Shown here: positions 1-12,023 of the stretch, piece by piece | Position numbering within the stretch: position 1 is the stretch's first letter | Layout of the letters: the number at the start of each line of letters is the position of its first letter | NCBI GenBank assembly: GCA_022495995.1 | Contig: JAFEMH010000079.1 | Location: 434,001-498,000, forward strand | DNA from: Adenophora triphylla var. japonica | Taxonomy: Eukaryota; Streptophyta; Magnoliopsida; Asterales; Campanulaceae | Direction: 5' to 3' | Length of the DNA: 64,000 nucleotides | Made by a program: the position numbers and the translations under genes | Notes under the pieces: generated by a model | What the model was told of the DNA's origin: nothing | Seen by the model: the letters and a program-made list of their open reading frames with translations, nothing else | Databases searched by the model: none

Positions 1-65
1 CAATTAATTTCTCACTCTAAACACAAATACTTACTCTCACGCCGGAGGGCCTTTGCCGGTGAAGC
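1..65 (+). mobile_element. Tat-type leader fragment
   Basis: These bases match 18798-18862 with two differences and resemble the segment ending at 56882. That block is the end of the LTR/leader of the Tat-lineage gypsy element annotated from 3839. The fragment starts outside the window and ends at GAAGC, the same pentamer where a solo LTR interrupts the other copy. Confidence 0.7.
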
Positions 66-264
66 TGACGCGCCCCAAACCAGTTGCAGAGGAGGAAAGC
101 TCGAATAAAACCAGTTGCTGTTTCGCTGCTATCGCTGGAGGAGAAATACGAAAGCTTGAAGAAAGTAAAAGTTCGAAAAGGAAAAGGATTTGGGTATTCA
201 TATTTTTCGTAATTGAAAAGAAAAAAAAAGAAAATTCAAACGGTTAATTTCGAAATTAAATTTG
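66..264. other. LTR tip fused to unassigned sequence
   Basis: Bases 66-81 (TGACGCGCCCCAAACC) equal the first 16 bases of the solo LTR at 18863, with one mismatch. The rest (82-264) is purine-rich and matches nothing else here. It is probably a truncated LTR end joined to Mutator-like sequence. No gene is supported; the short open frame has no recognisable domain. Confidence 0.4.
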
Positions 265-1409
265 TCAGAGCGGTTTTCGAGGCGGTTCCCCAAGCGTCAA
301 AATAGTAATGATTGCAGAAATATGGCGCTTTAAATGATCCAACCGTTCAACAGCCAACGACCAGGATTGAGCCACGTCACTATTAGTCGAGTAAACATAA
401 AAATTGCATGGATAATTTTTCAATAGACACTCAATTACCCATGTGTGAGGTGTGCTCTTTCTTACCCTGAACCTGCGATTGGTGCGAATATGGAACCTTT
501 TTATATCAAATTGTGCCTCGTTCTTGCCAGGAAAGCGTATCCCTTTAGCAATCGCCTGTTTTTCCGGATCCCAAACTGAAAAACTATGTGCATGATCATA
601 ATCAATCAATCCTTGTTCTTGTCGAGCAGAAGTGCCAATATCACTGTAAAAGGGATAATCCGCTCTCTCATATCTTCAATTTTCCGGTACTTCATAGTGA
701 ACAAGAGGTGCTTCCACATCATCATCAATCGGCCCATCATCACCGGCTCCCAAATCGACATCAGAATCACTACTACCCTCCTCATATTCATCATCATCAT
801 CCTCTAGCATTGCATCTACATCAGTGTGTACTTCCTCTTCTTCATAGTCAACATCATAATCATCATTAACATGATCATTATGCCCAAATGCCTGATCATC
901 ATCATTAACATGATAATTATGCCCAAATGCCCCATCATCATAATTTGGTGTTTGGGTTGATACAAGAGTTCGGGGAACTTGGACCAACCCCGCATCACGG
1001 TGCATTGGTGAATACCTATAAATGGTCTCGCAGGCCGTGTTTCAAACTCGGGATTGGGTCGATTTTCAATCAATTTTACAACCACATACAGCTGCAAATT
1101 TCCAATCCCCCCAAATTTAGCAAACTGATCGAACATTACATCCATACACGCATCATCTTCAATACGAAAAGGAATATACTCACCAATCCCGCTATCAAAA
1201 GAATGAGGGCATCTGTAAATGACTTCCAAATCAAATTGAGACCGATCTAAGTTCGCCTTTTTATATAACTCATCAATCAACTCATTGTATTTCCATCGGC
1301 AATTATCCCTTATTGCACATTTTGGCCCTTTTTTGAAATGAGGACCATCAAACGGTTGTTCATCATCACCTCCCCAATAACACATAAAAATGATTGGACC
1401 CCCGTTCAT
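265..1409 (-). pseudogene. Mutator-like transposase N-terminus (mudrA-type), broken
   Basis: Reading leftward from an ATG at 1409, the first about 130 residues resemble the N-terminal region of plant MULE transposases. A frameshift near 970-1005 moves the frame into a very acidic linker with a repeated FGHN-HVNDD unit. A stop near 674 precedes a segment resembling the MuDR DNA-binding domain: KGIRFPGKNEAQFDIKRF, then VRKSTPHTWVIECLLKNYPC. The frame ends at 265 without the DDE catalytic domain, so no active transposase can be made. Two disablements plus truncation mark an old remnant. The family call rests on domain pattern only. Confidence 0.6.
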
Positions 1410-1783
1410 GTTTAACCCTACATTACGAAATCAAAGTGTTAAAACCTACATAATAAAACTCTAACATTTATATCTACAATATAATAAAACACAGTTAAAT
1501 AATTAAATTTTATATCTAAACACAAGTGAAAACAATGATTAAGATGATGTTAATTTACCTTGATTCTTGATCTTCAACAATTCTGATGAAATAAAATGAT
1601 GTGAAGAAGTTTTATTTTGAAGAAAGGTGATTGAGAGAAAGGTGATTGAGAGAAAGCTGAGAGAAAGAAAGCTGAGAGAAAGAGAGAAAGCTGAGAGAAA
1701 GGGATTACAATCACGTGAATTCATTTACTCACGGATTTTGAAAACTGAACTTTGTAGCTGGAAAGTGCTTTCTCTAACTTAAG
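1410..1783 (-). other. Leader region of the MULE remnant with purine repeats
   Basis: AT-rich sequence upstream of the transposase start. At 1621-1700 it carries short direct repeats built on GAGAAAG and GTGATTGAGA, which is a CT-rich leader on the minus strand. A similar CT-rich leader sits in front of the gene remnant at 2742-3392. No coding sequence is visible. Confidence 0.4.
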
Positions 1784-1884
1784 CTCGCTACACCGTGTAG
1801 CGAGTTTCACTAAAGTTGAATTAAACTCGCTACACCGTGTAGCGATTTCAACTTTAATGAAACTCGCTACACAGTGTAGCGAGT
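1784..1884. repeat. Three 21-bp palindromes, cluster A
   Basis: Three near-perfect copies of a palindrome with arms CTCGCTACAC and GTGTAGCGAG, at 1784-1804, 1825-1845 and 1862-1884. They are spaced about 20 bp apart. The spacers contain CTAAAGTTGAA and its approximate reverse TTCAACTTTAA, so the cluster is symmetric at a larger scale too. Confidence 0.9.
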
Positions 1885-2741
1885 TTAAGCCAGAGATTTT
1901 CCCCCCAATAATTTCCTTCGTTTCAACATTTCTTATTTCCATTATTTTTTCGTTCGCGAAGGTATTTTGAGCAATAAATATAGGTTAATTTAGTTATCAT
2001 AATGAATATCTAAAAATTGTTACTTGTAGTACATATAATGGGGTAACAATAACAACTTTTAAATTTTAATTTGGACAATTAAATCAGCTTCAAATTATTG
2101 CTCAAAATAGCTTCGTACTAACATCAAAAAAAAATTTACATGTGTTAAAAAAATAATGACATGTTGCTGAATTATGTTTTTGTTTAAAATATTTTTTTAC
2201 ATGTTTTAAAATAAATGATGACATGTTGCTGAATTAAGTTTTTGTTTCAAATATTTTTTTTATGTGTTAAAAAAAATATGTCATGAATAATTGCAACAAA
2301 ACCAAACACAAACTGTACAAAATAATTTAAAAAAACTAAATTAACATCACAAAAAATAAATATTGTCAAGTTAGTGGCCACATCCCAGCCACATAGGAAA
2401 ATATTACATAAATAAATTCAGTGACCACATCCCGATCACATAGAAAATATAACATAAATTCAAAAAATTCAGTGATCACATCCCGATCACATAGAAAAAT
2501 ATTACATAAATTCAGGTACATATTAAATCCGACAGAAATTCAAATATTACATGTCCAAAGATGAAATTAACAATCCTTAGGAAAGACCTTAGAAACATTG
2601 GAAATTGTAATGTTAAGTAGTTTTTTTTAGCGTGAGACAGCCCAAACAACAACCTAATAGATCAACAAAACAAAACATTTAGAACAAAATGTTACGGAAT
2701 ATATCCTTAGGGAGTGTAATGTTAAGGAAAATATTTCATAC
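1885..2741. repeat. AT-rich spacer with two tandem-repeat blocks
   Basis: No gene is visible. 2138-2284 has about two and a half copies of a roughly 66-bp unit containing GACATGTTGCTGAATTA. 2369-2515 has three copies of a roughly 52-bp unit containing CACATCCCGATCACATAG. Tandem blocks of this kind are common in DNA-transposon interiors. Confidence 0.6.
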
Positions 2742-3392
2742 CTGAGTAAGTATAAGAACAGGACCAACACCTATGTCACTTCCGCCCTCACTTTCCTTAA
2801 GCACTTTGTCAGCAATGTAAGCTTCAATTGTGTCAGTAGGATCCTTCAAAGTCACATGCACAGAGCCAGGACCAGTTGATGTGCACTCCTTGACAACAAC
2901 AACAACCTAATAGAACAAAAATATAATGACCAATTATTTGTAAATTTCAACCTTAACTATAATTAATGTAAAATATTATACCTGTTTCACCCTGTCATGT
3001 TGTTTGCATTTCTCCTTGATCATTCTCAACGGATAATAAGTACCCTCTGCAGTGAGAGTCCATTGCAGAAAGCCAAGCTTTGCCCTGAAAATCTTCATCC
3101 TCCATCGGCTCTTCAAGCTTTCTACGTATGGCCTCTTGGGTCAACTTAGGGGGGGTCCCTGAGAGACATGAGCTTTTCCGGTGTGATGCCGACGCACGGC
3201 AGACTGTGCGACACCAGCGGGACCAGCAAGGTTATGAGGCAGTAGAGACCCTAACTCTCGTTCGATTTGAGGCGGTGGAGATTCAAACTCTCGTTCGATT
3301 TGAGAGAAATTAGATTGACGATTGGAGGTTTGACCGGGATGACCAGGAAAAGGTTGTTGTCCACGATACCAACGGGGGAGCGATGGATCCAT
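2742..3392 (-). pseudogene. OB-fold (HROB-like) protein gene fragment, broken
   Basis: Minus-strand exons at about 3392-2982 and 2906-2742, separated by a GT-AG intron. Visible segments are AGPAGVAQSAVRR, LTQEAIRRKLEEPMEDEDF, GKAWLSAMDSH and, in the second exon, GPGSVHVTLKDPTDTI followed by DIGVGPVLILTQV. This order resembles the plant family annotated as homologous-recombination OB-fold proteins (the HROB/MCM8IP type, which loads an MCM helicase in animals). A frameshift lies at the G run near 3150-3156 and a stop precedes the intron. It may have been captured by the neighbouring transposon. The family call is from recall of motif patterns. Confidence 0.5.
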
Positions 3393-3562
3393 TTTGATAG
3401 TTATAAATTTTGGATTGAGAGAGATGAATTAGATTTGAGAGAGATAGATGAGAGATGGACTGAGAAAGAAAGAAAAGGGAGAGATGGACTGAGAAAGAAA
3501 GAAAATAGTTTGTTTTGTAGGGTTTGAAGAAGACGGTTTTGTAGGGTATTTGATTTTTAATA
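3393..3562 (-). other. CT-rich leader with direct repeat
   Basis: Upstream of the HROB-like remnant. It contains a 25-bp direct repeat (3451-3475 and 3481-3505, GAGATGGACTGAGAAAGAAA core) and further GAGA-rich sequence. It parallels the leader at 1621-1700. Confidence 0.4.
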
Positions 3563-3748
3563 ACTCGCTACACGGTGTAGCGAGTTTGACTTTGACAAGT
3601 TAAACTCGCTACACCGTGTAGCGAGTTTAGGTTAATTAATTGGCCTAATTAAATTCCCAACCGTCAAACTTAATTACCCTAAACTCGCTACACCGTGTAG
3701 CGAGTTTGACCAACCCCAAGTCAAACTCGCTACACGGTGTAGTGAGTT
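3563..3748. repeat. Four 21-bp palindromes in two pairs, cluster B
   Basis: Copies of the same CTCGCTACAC / GTGTAGCGAG palindrome at 3563-3586, 3604-3626, 3682-3705 and 3724-3748, arranged as two pairs with spacers of about 20 bp. The central base alternates between C and G. Downstream, GGGCAATACTTTGAACAATA (about 3768) resembles a TATTTTGAGCAATAA segment after cluster A. That suggests a duplicated terminal or promoter module. Confidence 0.9.
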
Positions 3749-4480
3749 TCAAAAAAAGGGATACTCTGGGCAATACTTTGAACAATAAGTTATTTTGGTA
3801 AATAAAAAAGTAAAAAGAGATTATTTGAGAAAAAATTCCATATAGTTGGGGTCATGTTCTAGAAAAAGCAAAAATTAACCCGCTTTACAATTTACATTAT
3901 CTTCTTCTCTCTCTCGAATCTTGATTGATCAATCAATTGCCAAAATAATACTATACTATTTATATCTAATTATTACAAGGTGCATTTTAAGAACAATAAA
4001 AGTGGAATGAATAATCTTATGTGTAAAAAAAAAAATAGATTTTGAACGATATAAATTGAGGTACGAATGTGGGCTACTTCGGGCAAGACCCAATGGATTA
4101 GGTCTATAATATAATTCATACAAGTATCAAATAAGACGAAGGGAGTAGGCTTTCCCTACCTTTGCTCGTTTTGCCTCCTTGTCATTCCCACTATATCGAC
4201 CTAGACATAGCAGAGCGTATAATGATTAAGGCCCAATAAAACAGCATGCCGACGAGGCATCATCATCTATGTCGAGAAAGGCATCCCTCAAGGCCGAGCA
4301 AGGCCTCCCTTTGAAGACGAGGAGCCCTCCTCGGTTGTCAATAAAACAAGGAAATGGGCTTCCCTATCCTTCACAACTCTCTTCCTCGGCTATGTTTAGG
4401 CCGTCCAGACCACGTACGACGAGGAACACGCCTCCAAGGCACAGGTGCAGAATATATTGCCTAATCCTACTCAAATAAGG

Positions 4481-7400
4481 TGTGAGCACCCCAACCCGGG
4501 ACCTAACGCGTGTCCCGAGCTTGAGGAGCTCAAACTAAGAAAACCCATTTTAAATTTTAAAAACTTCTTTTATTTCACATTTAAAAGAAAACCAATTCTC
4601 AAACTTCCAAAATAAAATCAACTAACAATATCTCCACTCGAAGGAATTTAAATAAATATTCCAATAAACCATAACTTGGTCAAATACATTGAAAACCCTA
4701 ATTACATTGTTTAACAAAAGAGTTTTTCATACAACTTATAAAAGAGTAATACTTAAGTAGGACTCCCAACAAGCTACTCATATACCTATCCTGACAAGTC
4801 CCAAAAGCAAGAGTTCACACTCTTATCCCCGGCCTCACCGTTGGTTCAGTCACCCGCCTCAAAGACAATCTAAAACAAGAAAGGGAAGGGGTGAGAATAA
4901 ATCTCAATAAGTTATTATGAATGCAGCAAGATGCCAAACCAGATGCAACACATAGCATGGTAGCACGTAACACATTATGAAAGCGGTAAACACCTTACCT
5001 TACCTCATTTTACCTTTCCCGTCTGAACAATAAGTCGTACAACATGGGAGTAAAACTCCGCTCTTTGATGAATTGCCCCCATGCACCTTCACCGCTTATA
5101 GGACTCATACCCCAGAGATCCATATAAGAAAATAGGATACTTATATGACCCTTAATCAGAGTATCATGTAATATCAGCGCTACCTGTAAAGCTTTTGGCT
5201 TAATACAGAAGCATTCCACCTAATCACCAAATCGCAGCGGACTGTAAGGCTTTTGGCTCAATACAGCTGCTAGCACATCCCACTCTGTGGCCACAGAGGG
5301 GCCGGTCACAGGTATAATGAACCTTCAATCACTTATAGAACAAATCAATAATTGATTGAATCCCATTATACCCCCGAATCACATATATACATTCAAGCAT
5401 ATAATAGATACTTAAAATAAATCCACAAAAAGGGATAATAATATAACAACATGGTAAAATATACTCATGTTAAATCAATACTATAGTGTAACATTCATTT
5501 AATACACTATGCATAATCCATCAATGAATATGAATTCAAGTAAGGTATCCATATAGCCAAATAATCTACACTTGGGATGCAGCATAACAATGTACCAATT
5601 AATCCCCACTCGGGATACAATAATATCAACATGCCAGATAATCCACAATTGGGATACAACATAACAATATGCCAAATAATCTACACTGGGAATACTGTAC
5701 AACAATGTAATACATATACGTTCTCAACTAACGTAATAGTGTAACTTATAGGTTCTACACTATTCAAATTAATCACCAAGGGTATGGGAGCAAGTAAGGC
5801 CACTATGAATCATAAACCATTCCTACATAATCATTACACAACCTCAAATAGCCTTAATAGAGGTTCAAGATCTATTTCCCAAGTTTGAACTACTTTGGTG
5901 GAGTTACTAACCAAGCTTATCAACCATTTTCCGTACAATATTTAAAATACTTCCCCAAATCCATTTTGACCCAATAAGACATCATGGTATAGCCAAATTA
6001 TTCTACTTTAATCTAGGTTAAAGAGATTTCATTTTGGGTTCTAGTTTGATTAGGTTTGAACAGCTCTAAAGTTGGTACACAGTAACCAGGCCAGGGCACG
6101 ACTCGTGCCCCAGGGCACGACTCGTGCCCTTTTGGCCTCACTCAGAATCATGCGTCCCAAGGCAAGCACGACTCGTGATTCTCACAGGGCACGACTCGTG
6201 CCTGAGGGCACGACTCGTGCCAATTCCCTTTCAAATTAATCAGAACGACTTGGCTCCCAATCCACGACTCGTAACCACGAGTTGGCCATGGGCACGACTC
6301 GTGCCTGAGGGCACGACTCGTGCCACGGCCAAAACAGCACCAACAAAGAAGAACACTCAATAATCCCAAAAAACCAAATTTTCAACCCAAGCTTCCCTTT
6401 TATTGGTGAACCTAAAAGCTTAATAAACTTCATACTTCACATACTAAATCCTTTAGACCCAAAATGATGTAAACCTAGATCATTTACCACTTGTTTTCCA
6501 ACCCATTTCACTAACACTTTTCAAGTTAACCCTTTTTAATCTATTCAACCCCTTTTCTTACACTTTGATCAATTTCCATGGACAATAATATCATTCTATA
6601 CCATTAATCAATTTCTCAACTTCAAGAAGGTTTCCAAAATATCAAATGACCATTGTAACAACAATAACACAATAATTATTCCATGAGCATTTAGAGAAAG
6701 GAAAATCATAATAACTCACTTCCTAACTCTAATACTTGTCCAAACCCACAATTAATACTTATACTTAAATCATTAATATCCCCAATTACTCTATACCACT
6801 CTTCTCCCAACTTAGATCACCAATTTACAATTTAAGATCAATTCCAACTCAAATAACATTATTCCAAATACCAAAAATCATTTGCTTTCAACAAGAGATT
6901 AATTAACACATAAAGTGAGCAATTATTAGAAGGAAGTCATAATAACTTACCTTAGAAATATGAATTGGATTAAGGATCTTCTTAGTTTGATGTGCTCCTC
7001 TCTTCACCCCGAACACGGAAGTACACTTCGATCGCCAAATGGAGAAGAATTGATTGCCCTAGGAACTTGGAAGGAGAAGTTCTTCAAGATGGAGCTTCCA
7101 TGGAAATTATGGAAGGAGAATGAGGGAGGAGGATGAAATCGGGAAGATGATGGAAGAGATGGGAGAAGTATGGGGAAATTATGGGGAAAGTATGGGGAAA
7201 AGTAAGGTGTTTTGACTAAAGAAAATGAGGGGAGGAAAAGAGGGGCCATGGCCCCCCATGCCAAATTAATTAAAGTCTTCCCAATTTCTACACTCAAGCC
7301 CCTTAATGTTCAAGAAATGAAATGAACCCCTTTACTTCCTTTCTCCTACACAAAGAAGCCTAACTACCCACATTTTATTTATTTATCCATTTCTATTATT

Positions 7401-7550
7401 ATACTTCTCCCAAGAACCTTATTTTATTTCCCAATCATTTCATCATAATATAAGAAATCCAATATATATAATGAACACATAATATTAACAATAATATTAA
7501 AAGCATATAATATTATACTAAAACTAGTCCCTAGGGTTAGGGTCGTTACA
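4481..7550 (-). repeat. 3' LTR of the TR-GAG element (3070 bp)
   Basis: Starts TGTGAGCACC and ends GGTCGTTACA on the + strand (TG...CA). It is collinear with 10417-12909 plus 18078-18647. It contains the palindrome cluster at 6094-6324 and the conserved TGAGAATAAATCTCA block at about 4891. Short open frames inside it are translations of the palindromes, not genes. Confidence 0.9.
6094..6324. repeat. Palindrome cluster GGGCACGACTCGTGCCC (8 copies)
   Basis: Full copies at 6094-6110, 6113-6129, 6187-6202, 6206-6221, 6290-6305 and 6309-6324, grouped as three close pairs separated by 2-3 bp. Degenerate copies lie at 6166-6178 and 6262-6272. The 17-mer is self-complementary apart from its central base. 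Confidence 0.92.
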
Positions 7551-9163
7551 CTCATTTCCCCTTAAAGAAAATTTGTCCCGAATTTTAAAAAGACTTACCT
7601 TAAGGATCAATTAGCAAAGGTTACCTCTCACAGATTTCAAATTAAAAATTTCACTTAGTTTCCTCAATGGCATGATTCTTCTATACATTTCCACAACCCG
7701 AATACTTTAGGATTTCAATTCCCTGAACTGCAATTCTAATAACTCTCCACGGTACTCCCGCATAAGTCTAATCCGTCTAATCATCAATAGTGGAATCACT
7801 CTACACAAACGAGGGATCATACAATTTATTTCCCCAAAATACTTTATCTTTACACGGTACCAATTCAATGCTAAACTAAAACTGCTATTATACGCAAACC
7901 CGCTAAGGTTAATTAAACTTCCCGAGCTTGAGAGGAGATCCATCACACACACACAACCTATTCTTCCAGAATCTGGATAGTCTTCTAATCTCTTCCTTTC
8001 GACTAACTAAATCCTCCAACTCTTAGGACCGGTAACAAACCCCAAAAGGGAGCTTCAAAAGATAAGGTTCCATTTAAATAACGCAAAACAATTGCAACCA
8101 CTCTCAGGTAGGGGTTAAGAAATTTCCGCTTTATCTAAGTTAACTTCCTCGAAACATACGCTATCACTTCCCATTTTGCATAATATCACAACCTAATCTT
8201 CCTTTAATACACACTTAAAATTTCACAAAGTCCTCACATTCACTAGGTAAGGTAAGGATCGGATCTATAGCCAATCTATTCTCCATTTCTATCAATATGA
8301 TTCATCCTTATTACATCCTACACCATTCATACATCCTTTAGAGTTAACTAAAGCAACGACTTTACAATTCTCAAGAATTCCTTAAATTTTCTTCGGTAGC
8401 ACTTGCTAACTCAAAGATCACGGACTCAATCCTCACAAGATCCATGGTAACATCCGAGTTTAAGACTATAGAACCCAAAATTTGGAAACTTCCCGAGCCA
8501 ACTCACACTAGCTAAACTTTGCATACAAGGACTTCTCACCAAGGGTTATTAACCCTATTCTCAAATGATTTTCATGATCCTCTCGTAACTTTAATTAAAT
8601 ACAAAGATCATCCATCATAACTACCATAAAGCCATCAAGATAAGGATTAAAAATTATACTTATCATACCTATAACCAACACATGAGATACCTCAATGGAA
8701 GCACAATTACCATCTACTCACAACTAGCACATAAAATTTTTGGAAATACTTCTTATGTAAGTCTAACACATACCAAATACCTTTTACACCTTTAAACCCA
8801 AAATTTTTCTGGCTTTAACGCATATATAACAAAAATACCACATAAAGGTTTATCTGTATCAAATACCAATATAAGCAAATTAGGCATAAAAAGGAGACTC
8901 ACTTCTTATGATAGTCTACCAATACACAACAACTTCTTAACCATCCAGGTCAAGTATATCTCATAATTACACATCGATAATCATACCAAATCAACTGGCA
9001 ATACATGCCCAGCTATAACCACATCACCATCGTGGTAAACCAAAGAAGGTTCGAGGTAATCTCTCATAAGAGAAGAAACCTCTAACACATAAAACAAATC
9101 TCGAGCAATGTATGCCACATAGAAGCAAAATGCTATGCCACACATAATGATATGCAACAGGAT
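7551..9163. other. Non-coding interior of the TR-GAG element
   Basis: Bases 7551-7563 form the polypurine tract on the minus strand. The remaining 1.6 kb is AT-rich, full of stops in all frames and lacks any recognisable protease, RT or integrase motif. It occupies the place where pol would be but does not look like decayed pol. Origin unknown. Confidence 0.6.
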
Positions 9164-10357
9164 CTATAAAATATGACCCCTAACTCTTGAGACAAGGAAT
9201 ATACCTCTAGTGACCTTTGAGGGATCTACCTCTCCTGGACCCGAAACACATTCTCGATCATAGACCTTCTCTTTTGGTTCCCCTTCGCTATCTCTTTTGG
9301 TACCACCTCTTGGTCGTCCGCCTTGCTGACTGCTGCCTGAAGCTCGCTCCCGCTGCAACCTTGGGCAATTCCTCCTAAAGTGCCCCGTCTCTCCACACTT
9401 GATACACTTGCCTTGATTTTTCCAACACTGATCTTCTGTATGTCCAATCGTCTTGCAAAAATTACATTTCATCCCATACTTTCCGGATTTTGGCCTAGAT
9501 GAAGAATCTACAACAAGTTCCCCTCTCACACTTCCTGAAGTTAAAGCCCTTGGCTGTCCTCTAATGATTTTGGATCCTTGTCCTAGATACTTTGGTTTAT
9601 TTCTAATCCCACTTTCCGATTTTCCACTATTTTCCTCAATGCTATTCTCGATCTTATATGCTCTATCTATGGCTGTCTGATGATTGGTGAAGCTATCAAT
9701 CACTAATTTCTTCCTAAACTCAATCCTCAAACCTTTTACAAACCTATGAACTCTTCTTGCTTCATGCGATACCAAATGAGGGCAACACCTAGCTAATTCC
9801 TCAAACCGGACTGAATACTGATTCACCGTCATGTTCCCTTGTTTTAGTCCTAAGAATTCAATCTCCTTCTTATCTCTTGTAACCATTGAAATGAAATAAT
9901 CCTCAAACTGCTGGGTGAAATTATCCCAAGTCTGGGGTGTATGATCCCGCTCCCAAATTCCCTTCAAAATCTGCCACCACTGATCAGCTGGACCTTCAAG
10001 TTTGAAAACGGCATATCTAACTTTCTCTTCATTGCGACTCTCCATAATCTCAAAGATTTTGTTCATTTCTGCTAACCATTTTTCTGCCCTTAACGGATCC
10101 GGATCTCCATTAAAACTCGGTGGATTCATCTTCACAAACCTTTCCAATTCATCACTTTGACATCCCTCAGGTTGATTCGGAATTGATCCTCTAGTCTCCA
10201 TATTCTGTACAAACATCCTGAATAATTTCATCATCTCTTCATTCTGAATTCCATCTATACCCATATCTCCTTCATTTTCTAGAACCTTTCGCTGATCCTC
10301 ATTGTTTTCGGCCATTTGAACGAACTCCTGCATTAAACACTCGGCGTCAATTACCAC
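9164..10357 (-). CDS. gag: Intact Gag of the TR-GAG element (397 aa)
   Basis: An open frame of 397 codons encoding a capsid/nucleocapsid polyprotein that would package element RNA. Residues about 70-230 form the retrotransposon gag domain (PPSFNGDPDPLRAEKWL, then KLEGPADQWWQ and MVTRDKKEIEFLGLKQG). Two CCHC zinc knuckles follow (CNFCKTIGHTEDQC and CIKCGETGHFRRNC). The frame ends after VTRGIFLVSRV, exactly the residues that precede the protease active site in the Tekay element at 40482. The protein is therefore complete as Gag but lacks pol. It is about 60% similar by eye to the gag at 39452. No disablement is visible, which suggests selection on Gag or a recent insertion. Confidence 0.9.
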   Translation of the reverse strand: MVIDAECLMQEFVQMAENNEDQRKVLENEGDMGIDGIQNEEMMKLFRMFVQNMETRGSIPNQPEGCQSDELERFVKMNPPSFNGDPDPLRAEKWLAEMNKIFEIMESRNEEKVRYAVFKLEGPADQWWQILKGIWERDHTPQTWDNFTQQFEDYFISMVTRDKKEIEFLGLKQGNMTVNQYSVRFEELARCCPHLVSHEARRVHRFVKGLRIEFRKKLVIDSFTNHQTAIDRAYKIENSIEENSGKSESGIRNKPKYLGQGSKIIRGQPRALTSGSVRGELVVDSSSRPKSGKYGMKCNFCKTIGHTEDQCWKNQGKCIKCGETGHFRRNCPRLQRERASGSSQQGGRPRGGTKRDSEGEPKEKVYDRECVSGPGEVDPSKVTRGIFLVSRVRGHIL

Positions 10358-10400
10358 ACATTCCCCCTTAGTTTAGACATCTACCCTTGACCTCTAAACT

Positions 10401-10416
10401 AAGCTCTGATATCAAC
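10401..10416 (-). other. Primer binding site of the TR-GAG element
   Basis: On the minus strand GTTGATATCAGAGCTT directly follows the 5' LTR. It matches the usual plant TTGGTATCAGAGC site (initiator tRNA-Met) with one change. Confidence 0.75.
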
Positions 10417-12023
10417 TGTGAGCACCCCAACCCGGGACCTAACGCGTGTCCCGAGCTTGAGGAGCTCAAACTAAGAAAACCCATCTTAAATTTTAAAAAC
10501 TTCTTTTATTTCACATTTAAAAGAAAACCAATTATCAAACTTCCAAAATAAAATCCACTAACAATATCTCCACTCGAAGGAATTTAAATAAATATTCCAA
10601 TAAACCATAACTTGGTCAAATAGATTGAAAACTCTAATTACATTGTTTAACAAAAGAGTTTTTCATACAACTTATAAAAGAGTAATACTTAAGTAGGACT
10701 CCCAACAAGCTACAGATATACCTATCCTGACAAGTCCCAAAAGCAAGAGTTCACACTCTTATCCCCGGCCTCACTGGTTTAGGTCACCTGTCTCAGCACA
10801 ATCTAAAACAGTAAAAGGGAAGGGGTGAGAATAAATCTCAATAAGTTATTATGAATGCAGCAAGATGTCAAACCAGATGCAACACATAGCATGGTAGCAC
10901 GTAACACATTATGAAAGCAGTAAACACCTTACGTTACCTCATTTTACCTTTCCCGTCTGAACAATAAGTCGTACAACACGGGAGTAAAACTCCGCTCTTT
11001 GGTGAATTGCCCCCATGCACCTTCACCGCTTATAGGACTCATACCCCAGAGATCCATATAAGAAAATAGGATACTTATATGACCCTTATTCAGAGTATCA
11101 TATAATATCAGCGCTACCTGTAAAGCTTTTGGCTTAATACGTAAGCATTCCACCTAATCACCAAATCGCAATGACCGTAAGGCTTTTGGCTCAATACGTT
11201 GCTAGCACATCCCACTCTGTGGCCACGTAGGGGGGTCACAGGTATAATGAACCTTCAATCACTTATAGAACAAATCAATAATTGATTGAATCCCATTATA
11301 CCCCCGAATCACATATACACGTTCAAGCACATAATAGATACTTGAAATAAATCCACAAAAAGGGATAATAATATAACAACATGGTAAAATATACTCATGT
11401 TAAATCAATACTATAGTGTAACATTCATTTAATACACTATACATAATCCATCAATGAATATGAATTCAAGTAAGGTATCCATATAGCCAAATAATCAATA
11501 CTTGGGATGCAGCATAACAATGTACCAATTAATCCCCACTCGGGATACAATAATATCAACATGCCAAATAATCCACAATTGGGATACAACATAACAATAT
11601 GCCAAATAATCCACACTGGGAATACAGTACAACAATGTAATACATATACGTTCTTAACTAACGTAATAGTGTAACTTATAGGTTCTACACTATTCAAATT
11701 AATCACCAAGGGTATGGGAGCAAGTAAGGCCACTATGAATCATAAACCATTCCTACATAATCATTACACAACCTCAAATAGCCTTAATAGAGGTTCAAGA
11801 TCTATTTCCCAAGTTTGAACTACTTTGGTGGAGTTACTAACCAAGTTTATCAACCATTTTCCGTACAATATTTAAAATACTTCCCCAAATCCATTTTGAC
11901 CCAATAAGACGTCATGGTATAGCCAAATTATTCTACTTTAATCTAGGTTAAAGAGATTTCATTTTGGGTTCTAGTTTGATTAGGTTTGAACAGCTCTAAA
12001 GTTGGTACACAGTAACCAGGCCA

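Noticed and set aside
1784..3748. A CRISPR-like array from the regularly spaced palindromes
   Set aside because: This is plant nuclear DNA, the spacers are too short and similar to each other, and no cas genes exist. The repeats sit in transposon leaders.
6124..6433. Overlapping open frames on both strands with repeated ARLVP/HESCP peptides
   Set aside because: They are translations of the GGGCACGACTCGTGCC palindromes in an LTR and recur in the other copy (12054-12362). There is no protein signature.
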